From the NCBI RefSeq assembly GCF_900258475.1, contig NZ_LT984887.1, positions 567,303-631,302 on the forward strand: a stretch of 64,000 nt of DNA, read 5' to 3'. This document shows, one piece after another, positions 43,261 to 51,391 of the stretch; the stretch's first letter is position 1, and every line of letters begins with the position of its first letter. Source of the stretch: Anaerococcus sp. Marseille-P3915. Lineage in GTDB: Bacteria; Bacillota; Clostridia; Tissierellales; Peptoniphilaceae. The notes below the pieces were generated by a model. It saw only the letters and a list, made by a program, of their open reading frames with translations, was not told the DNA's origin and searched no databases. The position numbers and the translations under genes were made by a program.

Positions 43261-44589
43261 CTACAAAAATTGAGCCATATAAAATGGTAGGTAGTATATG
43301 TCCTTTTCCTTCTTAAAATCTTTATTATGGATCACATACTTATTTACAATATTCTTGGAATATTTTTTGGAAAATTCATCCAGTGATGTGTGCTTCCTAT
43401 AATTAGAAGATTTTACCTCTACAGGGCTAATCTTATTAGCCTCTGTTATCAAATAATCTATCTCATAAGTCCTCTTTGCAGTCTTGCCATAATAAGTATG
43501 GTAAAAGAGCTTATATCCTTTAGCTGCGAATGTTTGTCCGACAATATTTTCATAAAGCAGACCTAAATTAGATGACAATTTATTAGAAAGGATCTTCTTA
43601 TATATGACATTATCTGTAAAATCCCTATCCTTAAACATAAGAGTAACCATTAGCCCAGTATCAGCTAAATAAATCTTAAACTTATCAAGGTTTAAATTTC
43701 TAGATAGGCCCGTGCTAGGATCATTGGCATTATAGGCTATCAGTACGGTTTTAGACGCTTTAAGCTCAGAAATCTCTTCTAACAAATCACTAGCCCTTGA
43801 ATTTTTAATAACGCTTGACACTTGATACCTAGATGAAGCCCTAGCCAACTCAGCAGGTATCGAATCAAAAAGTGTAGATATTTTTCCACTTGGATCAATC
43901 TTATAAAAGTCCTGCTCATAAAGATTAATTATATCCCTTTTAATTTGGTCCACCATCCTAAAATTATTAGTATCAATATAAGCCTTGATAGCCTGAGGCA
44001 TACCACCCACAAGCATATAAAGCCTAAAAAGCCTCATCATATTCCTATTAGCATCCTCACCAAGAGGCTTTTTGCTAGTGAAGAATTTTTCAAGCATATT
44101 ATTAGTTACACCTTCACCAGTAGCCCATAAAAATTCCTCAAAGTCCATAGGAAACATCTCAATTTTCCTCTCTTCACTAGGAATTAAAATACCTACAACA
44201 TTTTTCTTGATTGAAATTAGTGACCCAGTCTCAATATAATCATACCTACCATCGGCAACAAGCTTTTTTATAGATTGACGAGCAAGAGGATTAAATTGAA
44301 CCTCATCAAAGATAATCAAAGACTCTCTCTCATGGAGATCTACACCATAGTTTAATTGCAGCTGTAAAAATAAATAGTCCAAATCATTAACATCTTTAAA
44401 AAGATCAATAATGTGGCCTGGTGCAAAAGCAAAATCAATCAAAATATAGGACTTATACTCAGCCTTAGCAAACTCTTCAGCAATAGTAGATTTCCCAACA
44501 CGCCTAGCTCCTTCAATCAAGAGAGCTGTAGTCCCTTTGGAAGAATCCTTCCAATCTAGAAGGTCCTTATAAATCTTTCTTTTAAACAT
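43261..44589 (-). CDS. AAA ATPase with DUF4143 domain
   Basis: ATP-binding protein of 442 residues in the widespread AAA_14/DUF4143 family, whose role is unclear. Walker A IEGARRVGKSTIAEEF (~27-42), Walker B SLIIFDEVQF, a sensor region ETGSLISI, and a C-terminal DUF4143 region with the nuclease-like EIDYLITEANKISPVEVKSS (the D...E-K arrangement of a PD-(D/E)XK fold). ATG 44589 is chosen because AGGTGG precedes it. Four 10-bp repeats at an exact 33-bp period lie in its promoter region. Confidence 0.88.
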   Translation of the reverse strand: MFKRKIYKDLLDWKDSSKGTTALLIEGARRVGKSTIAEEFAKAEYKSYILIDFAFAPGHIIDLFKDVNDLDYLFLQLQLNYGVDLHERESLIIFDEVQFNPLARQSIKKLVADGRYDYIETGSLISIKKNVVGILIPSEERKIEMFPMDFEEFLWATGEGVTNNMLEKFFTSKKPLGEDANRNMMRLFRLYMLVGGMPQAIKAYIDTNNFRMVDQIKRDIINLYEQDFYKIDPSGKISTLFDSIPAELARASSRYQVSSVIKNSRASDLLEEISELKASKTVLIAYNANDPSTGLSRNLNLDKFKIYLADTGLMVTLMFKDRDFTDNVIYKKILSNKLSSNLGLLYENIVGQTFAAKGYKLFYHTYYGKTAKRTYEIDYLITEANKISPVEVKSSNYRKHTSLDEFSKKYSKNIVNKYVIHNKDFKKEKDIYYLPFYMAQFL

Positions 44590-44606
44590 ATAAACCACCT
44601 ATCTTA

Positions 44607-44715
44607 CAAATACGCATTATAATTTATATCATTATACCACAAATACGCAATAGAATAAATGCCATTTATCTACAGATACGCAATAGAAATAATACGATTT
44701 TACCGCAAATACGCA
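44607..44715. repeat. four CAAATACGCA repeats at exact 33-bp period before the DUF4143 ATPase
   Basis: CAAATACGCA (CAGATACGCA in the third) starts at 44607, 44640, 44673 and 44706. The intervening bases are partly conserved, so this is a degenerate 33-bp tandem repeat of about 3.3 units, three DNA turns each. Minus-strand TATAAT hexamers (44636-44631, 44621-44616) lie inside the first unit, so the array overlaps the likely promoter of the ATPase gene. Probably a multi-site operator or an expandable promoter. Confidence 0.8.
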
Positions 44716-44757
44716 TTAAAAATAAAAAAATATAATTATCACCTAAAATTCGGACAG

Positions 44758-45195
44758 AAGTTTTCGCAGAAAACCACCTTTCCCTTGCTTCGAGCGAAGA
44801 CAAGCCCGTCGGCTCCAGGAGACAAGTCTATTAGAATTACTATGCTGTCATTATTTATTCAAATCAAAGAACAACTATATATACTCTTCGCAAAAGTAAC
44901 ATTTTGTTCGTAGTATTTCTAATAATTTAAGTGTTCGTAATAGTTTTCTCCACTCGCAAGCTCGGTCGAAACAAGGGAAAGGTAGAAAGCTCGGACGTCA
45001 TCAACCTCCCTTCTCGAACGTAGTGAGAGAACTCATAGCTATTTACATATAGAGTTCTATATTTACATCGGCATTAGGTAAATATGAACAACACCCTATA
45101 ACAAAAGAAGTTTTCGAAGAAAACTACCACTTCCATAATTCTTCTAAAACAACAGATTCCTCCACTACGGTCGAAATAAGGGAAAGAGAAGGTAT
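44758..45195. repeat. left block of structured noncoding repeats
   Basis: Contains, in order, the hairpin GTTTTCGCAGAAAAC (44760), a GACAAGCCCGTCGGCTC block (~44799), CACTCGCAAGCTCGGTCGAA (~44951), the imperfect palindrome TTCTCGAACGTAGTGAGAGAA (~45010, quoted here as TTCTCG...GAGAGAA), ACATCGGCATTAGGTAAATA (~45065), a second GTTTTC-GAA-GAAAAC hairpin (45110-45124) and a shortened CCACTACGGTCGAA. The same elements recur in the same order at 46.1-47.0 kb. No open frame is convincing. Bases 45196-45298 are AT-rich with nothing recognised. Confidence 0.75.
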
Positions 45196-45298
45196 CTATA
45201 TGAGCGGAAGAAAATATGACGTGGCAAAGAAAAACAACAATCTCGGTTCTCATTATTTATTACATTCATCGCTCAAATAGTTTCTTGTTGAAGTCGAC

Positions 45299-45321
45299 TA
45301 AAAAGGGGCTTAAATAGCCCC
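45299..45321 (-). terminator. terminator after hicB
   Basis: Minus-strand GGGGCT-ATTTA-AGCCCC hairpin followed by five T, a few bases past the hicB stop codon. Confidence 0.85.
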
Positions 45322-45327
45322 CAGCAC

Positions 45328-45771
45328 TTATTTTCCATTAGCAACACTTACTATTGCATCAGTTAAAACCTTTGAAAAATTAATATTTAATTTATTTCCT
45401 AGATCGTTCGACCATTTAGGAATTGATAGGGTTTTTTTCACAAGTTCCTGGCTTGCAAAATAGTCCTTCAAGTCTACATATACCATTGATACAAAAGACT
45501 TATCCTCATCATAGTAGCCATCAAACTCTGGATCATCTTTAAAAGGAAATTCATCTTTGATTGTTAAATCCTTAATTGATGATTTGCTTGGAAGTCTGCC
45601 TTGTGTTTCCACAAGGTCACTTGCTAATATTCCTAGATAATCACTCGCCATAAATAAGGCATCTTCAATAGTATCACCTTGTGTACCTGCCCCTTCCAAA
45701 TCTGGAAAGTAAACAAAGTAACCACTTTCTTCTGGTGTATAATAAAAAATTGCAGGATAAGAAACTAACAT
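45328..45771 (-). CDS. hicB: HicB family antitoxin
   Basis: Antitoxin of a type II system, 147 residues. The N-terminal HicB fold (YPAIFYYTPEESGYFVYFPDLEGAGTQGDT without the full run, then EDALFMASDYLGILASDL) binds the toxin. The C-terminal SIPKWSNDLGNKLNINFSKVL looks like a ribbon-helix-helix DNA-binding segment, consistent with autorepression at the palindrome in the promoter. It lies 30 bases after hicA on the same transcript and has its own ATG with AGGAGAG. Confidence 0.92.
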   Translation of the reverse strand: MLVSYPAIFYYTPEESGYFVYFPDLEGAGTQGDTIEDALFMASDYLGILASDLVETQGRLPSKSSIKDLTIKDEFPFKDDPEFDGYYDEDKSFVSMVYVDLKDYFASQELVKKTLSIPKWSNDLGNKLNINFSKVLTDAIVSVANGK

Positions 45772-45801
45772 AATATACCTCTCCTTTTTTAGGAATTGGG
45801 A

Positions 45802-45987
45802 CTATAAAAGCCCCGCATCCTTTAAAATACCACGCTCAGTTCCCTTTTTAAGTTCACCATGTGGTATGATAATAGGTCTTGGAAGTCCGGGCTTAGTCAT
45901 TTTTACATGACTCCCTTTACCTCCATCTACTTTTATAAAACCATGTTTTTTAAGTAGCTTGACCATTTCATTTTGTGTCATCGGCAT
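45802..45987 (-). CDS. hicA: HicA family toxin (mRNA interferase)
   Basis: Double-stranded-RNA-binding-fold toxin that cleaves mRNA. The 61 residues contain LLKKHGFIKVDGGKGSHVKM, with the catalytic His in GSH, and PIIIPHGELKKGTERGILKDAGL, all diagnostic. ATG 45987 (MPMTQNEMV) follows AGGAGG by seven bases; the longer frame starting six codons upstream is unlikely. Toxin first, antitoxin second is the usual hicAB order. The pair is enclosed by the structured repeat blocks. Confidence 0.93.
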   Translation of the reverse strand: MPMTQNEMVKLLKKHGFIKVDGGKGSHVKMTKPGLPRPIIIPHGELKKGTERGILKDAGLL

Positions 45988-46009
45988 TTTTATACCTCCT
46001 GACACATTT

Positions 46010-46039
46010 ATTATACTACGTATTAATACGTGGTGTCAA
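46010..46039 (-). promoter_or_regulatory. hicAB promoter with operator palindrome in the spacer
   Basis: Minus-strand TTGACA (46039-46034), 18-base spacer, TATAAT (46015-46010). The spacer holds the perfect 14-bp palindrome ACGTATTAATACGT (46018-46031), ideally placed for repression by the RHH domain of HicB. Confidence 0.8.
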
Positions 46040-46076
46040 TTCTAACTTCATCGAATGAACCTATTTCAATATTTTT

Positions 46077-46980
46077 GCAAAACAAAAGATTTCTCCACTC
46101 GCTACGCTCGGTATAAACACGGGTAGGCAGGGAAATTCGTTGCATTATAGTAAAATAAAAAAATCTGGATTGTCACTGCTCTCCTTCTCAAACGCAGTGA
46201 GAGAACCCATGGTTCTTTATGTATTTGGTTCTGTAACTACATCGGTATTAGGTAACTATAACCATAGCCTTATAACAACAAAAGTTTTCGAAGAAAACAT
46301 CTCCTTCGCTTTCATCGACCTAAGACAAGCCCGTCGGCTCTCAGAGACATGTCTATTAGAACTTCTAGTCGTTATTACTTTCTTAAATCAAAGCACAACT
46401 ACATATACTCTTCGTATAAGTAACATGTCGTTCATGGTTTTTCTTAAAATTTGAGTATACGTAATAGGTTTCTCCACTACGGTCGAAACAAGGGAAAGGT
46501 ATAAAGCTCGGACGTCACCAACCTCCCTTCTCGAACGTAGTGAGAGAACTCATGGTTCTGTTTATAGATGATTTGGTAATTACATCGGCATTAAGTCTAT
46601 ATTGCTATCACCTAATATAACAATAAAAGTTTTCGAAGAAAACTATCTCTACCAAAATTCTTCTAAAACAACAGATTTCTTCACTCGCAGGCTAGGTCGA
46701 AACAAGGGTGTTGAAATATAGCTCGGACGAAACAAGGGAAGAAAGAAAACTCAGTTGTCGCCACTAACCTTCTCGAGTGAAACGAGAGAACTCATGGTTC
46801 TTTTAATAAAGGGTTCTGTATCTACATCGGCAATAGGTAAATATAACCATCACCTTATAATAACAAAAGTTTTCGAAGAAAACTATCTCTACCAAAATTC
46901 TTCTAAAACAACAGATTTCTCCACTCGCTAGGCTCGGTCGAAACAAGGGTGTGGAAATACAGCTCGGTAGAAACAAGGGA
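46077..46980. repeat. right block of structured noncoding repeats (~240-bp tandem units)
   Basis: Three successive units of palindrome TTCTC...GAGAGAA (46182, 46526, 46768), ACATCGGCATTAGGTAAATA-like (46239, 46583, 46826), hairpin GTTTTC-GAA-GAAAAC (46283, 46629, 46869) and CACTCGCTAGGCTCGGTCGA (46471, 46680, 46919; a further copy at 46092). Unit spacing is 242 bp, or 344 bp where a ~105-bp block with GACAAGCCCGTCGGCTC is inserted between the hairpin and the CACTCG element. It is noncoding; a 104-codon frame across it is composed of repeat and is not believed. Confidence 0.78.
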
Positions 46981-46983
46981 GCA

Positions 46984-47023
46984 GAAAAAAACTCCCCAAA
47001 CCCAACTCTGGGTCTGAGAAGTT
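46984..47023 (-). terminator. terminator of the cpsCDB-lipoprotein operon
   Basis: Minus-strand stem of 14 pairs including three G-U (AACTTCTCAGACCC with GGGTTTGGGGAGTT), a six-base loop and a following T7 run, four bases after the lipoprotein gene. Confidence 0.88.
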
Positions 47024-47027
47024 TGTC

Positions 47028-47480
47028 TTATCTCAATAAGTCTGATCTGATGTAGCCTTCACGGCCGTTAAATCTTACCTTGGACCAAGCTACTCCGTCT
47101 TGGTAGATTTCTTCTATGAAGTCAACTTTGCTTTCAGCTGGCACTGATAATATAAAGTTTTCTTCAAATGAAGTTGGGCCTTCTCTTAGGTTGGCTAGAA
47201 CATTTGTTGTCCTAGTTTGCTGATTAGGCTGATTTTTATTAGCTTGAGCTTGGTTTTGCTCAGGTTTTTCAGCTGGTTTCTTAGCTTCTTCCTTCTTAGG
47301 CTCTTCTTTCTTCTTTTCTTCCTTAACTTCTTCGGCTGGCTTTTCTTCCTCTTTGCCTTCTATATTATCAAATACAGACTCTACTTTTACATCTCTTTTC
47401 TCATATACTTCTTCCTCTTTGCTGCATGATGCAAGCAAGACAAGGGCAAAAAGAGTTAAAATTATATTTCTTAATTTCAT
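47028..47480 (-). CDS. lipoprotein with SH3b domain
   Basis: Surface lipoprotein of 150 residues. Signal peptide MKLRNIILTLFALVLLASC with lipobox LLASC; a long Lys/Glu/Pro-rich low-complexity stalk (residues ~25-85) spaces it through the cell wall; a C-terminal bacterial SH3 domain (NVLANLREGPTSFEENFILS to VRFNGREGYIRSDLL) probably binds peptidoglycan. ATG 47480 follows GGAGA and is preferred to the upstream TTG. It slightly overlaps the end of cpsB and is the last gene of the operon. Confidence 0.85.
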   Translation of the reverse strand: MKLRNIILTLFALVLLASCSKEEEVYEKRDVKVESVFDNIEGKEEEKPAEEVKEEKKKEEPKKEEAKKPAEKPEQNQAQANKNQPNQQTRTTNVLANLREGPTSFEENFILSVPAESKVDFIEEIYQDGVAWSKVRFNGREGYIRSDLLR

Positions 47481-48250
47481 TTCTTTCTCCAAAAATCAAA
47501 TATAGATCTTTTCTTCTTTTTAGCTTCCTTAATCTGGTCATATCCTGAGCCTATATACTCATTATCCAGAATCTTTTGTGGATTAGTTTGAGATAATATT
47601 TTAAACTTATCCTCCCCTATTATATCAATGATTTCTCTTTTTTCATCCATGATATTTGGGCTTCTCCACTCTGATTGGTGGGCATCAGTTCCTAGGAAAT
47701 GGACCATATTTCTCTCGAATAAGGTCCTTGTGGTCCTTTGGCTTGAGACTATTGATGAGTAATTGACCTGGATTAGAGCTCCCATCTTGATGAAATCTAG
47801 AAGATAGTCAGGATTTTCCTTGACATAGGCATATCTTTCAGCATGGGCAATGATTGGAACCAAGCCCTCCAGCTGAATGTTAAAAATCAAATCCTTAAGA
47901 AATAGGGCCTTGTTCATAAAGGGCAATTCCAATAGAACATACCTGCTATCAGCAAGTTTGTTTAGACTACCATCATTTATAAGCTTGACAGTATTTGGCT
48001 CTACCTGGATTTCATGGCCTGGATAAATTTTAAAATCCATGCCTCTTTTTGCAATCTCTGCATTAAGGATGGCAGCTTTTTCTCTAATCTCGTCAGGGTC
48101 AACCATATATCTAGACCTATCGAAGTGGCTTGTGGCAATAGTTTTTGTAAAGCCATTAGCCAGGTAGATTTCAACCATCTTCATCGATTCTTCAATCGAT
48201 CTAGACCCATCATCCACGCCATAGATAATATGGCAGTGTGTATCAATCAT
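47477..48250 (-). CDS. cpsB: tyrosine-protein phosphatase CpsB (PHP family)
   Basis: Metal-dependent phosphatase that removes phosphate from the tyrosine tail of CpsD and so tunes capsule assembly. The 257 residues carry PHP-type metal ligands: DTHCHIIYGVDDGSR (residues 3-17), TSHFDRSRY, PGHEIQVE, IIAHAERY and GTDAHQSEWR. Its start overlaps the cpsD stop by one base (TAATG), giving tight coupling of kinase and phosphatase. Confidence 0.94.
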   Translation of the reverse strand: MIDTHCHIIYGVDDGSRSIEESMKMVEIYLANGFTKTIATSHFDRSRYMVDPDEIREKAAILNAEIAKRGMDFKIYPGHEIQVEPNTVKLINDGSLNKLADSRYVLLELPFMNKALFLKDLIFNIQLEGLVPIIAHAERYAYVKENPDYLLDFIKMGALIQVNYSSIVSSQRTTRTLFERNMVHFLGTDAHQSEWRSPNIMDEKREIIDIIGEDKFKILSQTNPQKILDNEYIGSGYDQIKEAKKKKRSIFDFWRKK

Positions 48251-48903
48251 TAATAGTATCCCTTATAATTAAATTCTTTTACATCAGCAAAGGTAAGGAC
48301 AGCACCAATAACCTTGGCATTAACCTTCTTTAGATTATCAAGGGCTCTAGCTATCTCTTCCTTTTTGGTGTCGTTGGATTTAATTGCAAAAATCATACCA
48401 TCGCAGAAGGTAGACACAATTGATGCATCTGTAAATAGACCTACTGGAGGTGTGTCTATAAATACATAGTCAAAAGACTGGGATAATTCATTGACCAAGT
48501 CTTTGATATGGTTAGAAGCTAAAATCTCAGCTGGGTTAGGTGGTGTTGGACCTGAAAGAAGCAAGAAAAGATTCTCCTGACCCTTATCCCTATAAAGGGC
48601 CCTATCAAGCTCAAGCTTACCTGTAATAACATTGGTAAGACCCACGTTATTATCAATACCAGCCACAACACCTAGCTTAGGAGCTCTAAGGTCGAAATCC
48701 ATTAGGACAACCCTCTCGCCATTTTCGGCAAAAGATTGGGCAAGTTTGTAGACTACAGTAGTCTTACCCTCACTAGGCTTAGAAGAAGTCATAGCAATTA
48801 TTTTATTTTTATGATCAATATCTGAAAATTGGATATTAGTTCTAACAGAACGAATAGCCTCATCATATAGACTTGAATTGTAATAAGAATGTTTTTTAGC
48901 CAT
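48250..48903 (-). CDS. cpsD: capsular tyrosine-protein kinase CpsD
   Basis: Cytoplasmic BY-kinase that works with CpsC in regulating polysaccharide polymerisation and export. The 217 residues show Walker A MTSSKPSEGKTTVVYKLA (~38-55), Walker A' VVLMDFDLRAPKLG, Walker B YVFIDTPPVG, and a short C-terminal tyrosine cluster (EFNYKGYY), the autophosphorylation tail. It follows cpsC by nine bases. Confidence 0.95.
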   Translation of the reverse strand: MAKKHSYYNSSLYDEAIRSVRTNIQFSDIDHKNKIIAMTSSKPSEGKTTVVYKLAQSFAENGERVVLMDFDLRAPKLGVVAGIDNNVGLTNVITGKLELDRALYRDKGQENLFLLLSGPTPPNPAEILASNHIKDLVNELSQSFDYVFIDTPPVGLFTDASIVSTFCDGMIFAIKSNDTKKEEIARALDNLKKVNAKVIGAVLTFADVKEFNYKGYY

Positions 48904-48912
48904 AATCTCCCC

Positions 48913-49614
48913 CTACTTTCTTACCTTGTGCTTATCAGGAATCAGACCAAGAACAGGAATATCAAATGCCTCAGTCACTTCTTCGCTAGTCTTAACCCTA
49001 GTATTAGATAGCTCCATAATAAGAGCAATACCAATACCCAAAATAAAGCCGAGCATAACACCTATAGCGGTATTTCTCATAACATTTGGTGAAGATGGTG
49101 CTTCAGGCAAGGTCGCCTTATCTAGGATTTGGACATTGTCCACATTCATAATCTGAGTAATAGAATCCTTAAAGATCATAGAAGTCTCATTGGCAATATC
49201 AGCTGCCCTTTGAGGTATGGTATCGACGACCTGGACAGAAATAATCTGAGTATCCTTAACAGGCTCGATAGATACCTTATTAGAAAACTCCTCATAATCC
49301 ATATCAAGGTTAAGGTTAGCAATAACCTTATCAGCAATCCCCCTAGATTTAACAATCTCAGAATAAGTAGAAACTAAAGCCCTGTTAGCATTAATCTGAC
49401 TAAGCTCCACATCTGCTTGCGGATTGTTTTGATCAACATTTTGTTTAGAGCTACTAACAATCATAGAAGTATTAGCCTCATACTTCGGACTAATCACATA
49501 CTTAGAAAGCCCAAAAGCCCCCGCTCCCGCCAGGATAGCAAGAATCAGAATCAGTAAGCTATGCTTAAGAATCTGCTTACCCAATTCCAATAAATCAATT
49601 TCTTGTTCGTTCAT
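48913..49614 (-). CDS. cpsC: polysaccharide co-polymerase CpsC (Wzz-like kinase activator)
   Basis: Membrane chain-length determinant and activator of CpsD. The 233 residues have a first membrane segment at ~17-34, an extracytoplasmic Wzz domain (KYEANTSMIVSSSKQN), and a second segment at ~178-198 (IGVMLGFILGIGIALIMEL) followed by a short cytoplasmic tail that would contact the kinase. First gene of the cpsC-D-B-lipoprotein operon, divergent from the HTH-dehydrogenase fusion gene. Confidence 0.93.
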   Translation of the reverse strand: MNEQEIDLLELGKQILKHSLLILILAILAGAGAFGLSKYVISPKYEANTSMIVSSSKQNVDQNNPQADVELSQINANRALVSTYSEIVKSRGIADKVIANLNLDMDYEEFSNKVSIEPVKDTQIISVQVVDTIPQRAADIANETSMIFKDSITQIMNVDNVQILDKATLPEAPSSPNVMRNTAIGVMLGFILGIGIALIMELSNTRVKTSEEVTEAFDIPVLGLIPDKHKVRK

Positions 49615-49681
49615 TAAAATCTCCTCGTAAATATTTCTTTGTATAATAATTTAGTATGAAAAAATACTATATCTAACTACT

Positions 49682-49710
49682 ATTTTATAATAAATTGACT
49701 TAAATTTCAA
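49682..49710 (-). promoter_or_regulatory. probable promoter of the cpsCDB operon
   Basis: Minus-strand TTGAAA (49710-49705), 17-base spacer, TAAAAT (49687-49682), 67 bases before cpsC. The inverted 9-mers ATTGACTTA (49695-49703) and TAAGTCAAT (49762-49770) lie in and upstream of it. Confidence 0.65.
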
Positions 49711-49859
49711 TGATTATTTGCATTTATATCAATAATCCATCTATTTTTATTATTAAATCCTATAAGTCAATTTAATTCATCTATAAAACAATCAAAGTTA
49801 TTTTAAATAACACTATTTATAAATTTTATCTATGAGATATTATTTTTGACGTTTTAATT

Positions 49860-49873
49860 GACTTTGTGAAGTC
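49860..49873. promoter_or_regulatory. GACTT-TGTG-AAGTC inverted repeat at the ugd promoter
   Basis: Perfect 5-4-5 palindrome immediately before a TATAAT (49875-49880), 40 bases ahead of the HTH-dehydrogenase gene. The same GACTT half-site occurs at 49697-49701 and, inverted, at 49764-49768. It could be the operator for the HTH domain of the adjacent fusion protein. The -35 hexamer is not clear. The rest of the 300-base divergent region is AT-rich. Confidence 0.5.
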
Positions 49874-49913
49874 TTATAATATGATATAAATGATAAAATG
49901 AAAGGAATTAGAT

Positions 49914-51386
49914 ATGAAAAAACTATCACTAGATAAATTAGCAGATACTATTAGTATAAATAGGAAAAAATTAAAAATAACCCAGCAAGACTTGGCTGAT
50001 AAGACAGGTATAAACAGATCTATGATAAGCAGAATAGAAGCATGTGATTATATGCCAAGTATAGACCAGCTTCAGGCTATAGCAGAAGTTCTCGATTTTG
50101 AACCTGTAGATCTATTCATAGAAGAGAAAAAATCTCACGCTCATAAGTCATTAGATAAAAAATATAAGATAGCTGTTGCAGGCACAGGCTATGTAGGTAT
50201 GTCTATAGCTACTCTATTAGCTCAACACAATTCTGTAACAGCTGTGGATATCATTCCTGAAAAAGTTGATATGATAAATAATAAGATATCCTCTATTCAA
50301 GATGACTATATAGAAAGATACCTAGCCGAAAAAGACCTTGACCTAGTGGCAACACTTGATGGAGAAGCAGCCTATAAGGATGCCGACTTTGTAATAATAG
50401 CAGCTCCAACAAACTACGACAGCAAAAAGAACTTCTTTGATACGTCGGCTGTAGAAGATGTAATAGAATTAGTCCTAAAGGTCAATCCTGATGCCATGAT
50501 GATTATTAAATCTACCATACCAGTTGGCTATACCAAGCATGTAAGGGAAAAATATCATACAAAAAATATAATATTTAGCCCAGAGTTCTTAAGAGAATCC
50601 CAAGCTCTCTATGACAATCTCTACCCATCTAGGATAATAGTATCTTGTGATGATGACTCAAGAGAAGCGGCAGAAATATTTGCCACTCTCCTAGAAGAAG
50701 GAGCTATAAAGTCAGATATAGATATCCTATACTTAGGCTTTACGGAAGCTGAAGCAGTTAAGCTATTTGCAAATACTTATCTAGCCCTAAGAGTGTCCTA
50801 CTTCAACGAACTAGATACCTATGCAGAAAGCAAAGGCCTAAATACAGAAGAAATAATCAAAGGAGTCTGCCTAGACCCTAGAATAGGAGACCACTACAAC
50901 AACCCATCCTTTGGCTACGGTGGATATTGCCTACCAAAAGATACCAAGCAGCTCTTAGCAAACTTCGACCAAGTCCCACAAAACATGATATCAGCAATAG
51001 TTGATGCTAATAGCACAAGAAAAGACTTCATAGCTGATCAAGTATTAGAAATAGCGGGCGCTTATGCAGCAAATAGTAAATGGGACCCTGAAAAAGAAGA
51101 AAATAAAATAATAGGTGTTTATAGACTTACAATGAAATCAAATTCAGACAACTTCCGCCAATCATCAATCCAGGGTGTTATGAAAAGAATAAAGGCAAAG
51201 GGAGCTGAAGTTATAATCTACGAACCTACCCTAAAAGATGGAGAAACATTCTTCGGGTCAAAAATTGTAAATAATTTGAATAAATTCAAAAAAATGAGTC
51301 AGGCTATTATAGCTAATAGGTATGATTCAGAATTAGATGATGTGAAAGATAAAGTATATACTAGAGATATATTTAAAAGAGATTAA
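49914..51386 (+). CDS. XRE helix-turn-helix fused to nucleotide-sugar (UDP-glucose-type) dehydrogenase
   Basis: A 490-residue fusion. Residues ~10-65 are an XRE HTH ([25 protein letters not shown]); after a short linker a UDP-glucose/GDP-mannose dehydrogenase begins at [13 protein letters not shown] (~85-97, NAD-binding GxGxxG). [35 protein letters not shown] and the catalytic-Cys loop [15 protein letters not shown] are intact, so enzyme activity (UDP-glucose to UDP-glucuronate) is expected; the 4-epimerase downstream fits that product. The attached DNA-binding domain implies the enzyme also senses and regulates the locus. AAAGGA precedes the ATG. Confidence 0.92.
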   Translation: MKKLSLDKLADTISINRKKLKITQQDLADKTGINRSMISRIEACDYMPSIDQLQAIAEVLDFEPVDLFIEEKKSHAHKSLDKKYKIAVAGTGYVGMSIATLLAQHNSVTAVDIIPEKVDMINNKISSIQDDYIERYLAEKDLDLVATLDGEAAYKDADFVIIAAPTNYDSKKNFFDTSAVEDVIELVLKVNPDAMMIIKSTIPVGYTKHVREKYHTKNIIFSPEFLRESQALYDNLYPSRIIVSCDDDSREAAEIFATLLEEGAIKSDIDILYLGFTEAEAVKLFANTYLALRVSYFNELDTYAESKGLNTEEIIKGVCLDPRIGDHYNNPSFGYGGYCLPKDTKQLLANFDQVPQNMISAIVDANSTRKDFIADQVLEIAGAYAANSKWDPEKEENKIIGVYRLTMKSNSDNFRQSSIQGVMKRIKAKGAEVIIYEPTLKDGETFFGSKIVNNLNKFKKMSQAIIANRYDSELDDVKDKVYTRDIFKRD

Positions 51387-51391
51387 TTTTA

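Noticed and set aside
44607-44715. Possible CRISPR array (constant 33-bp period)
   Set aside because: Only about four copies, the repeated core is 10 bp, the spacers are themselves similar to one another, and no cas gene is in the window.
44659-44913. 84-codon open frame on the plus strand
   Set aside because: It starts inside the 33-bp repeats and crosses the first structured repeat; no ribosome site and low-complexity composition.
46140-46454. 104-codon open frame on the plus strand
   Set aside because: It runs through the structured repeats, has no ribosome site or family resemblance, and its protein is not preserved in the sister repeat units.
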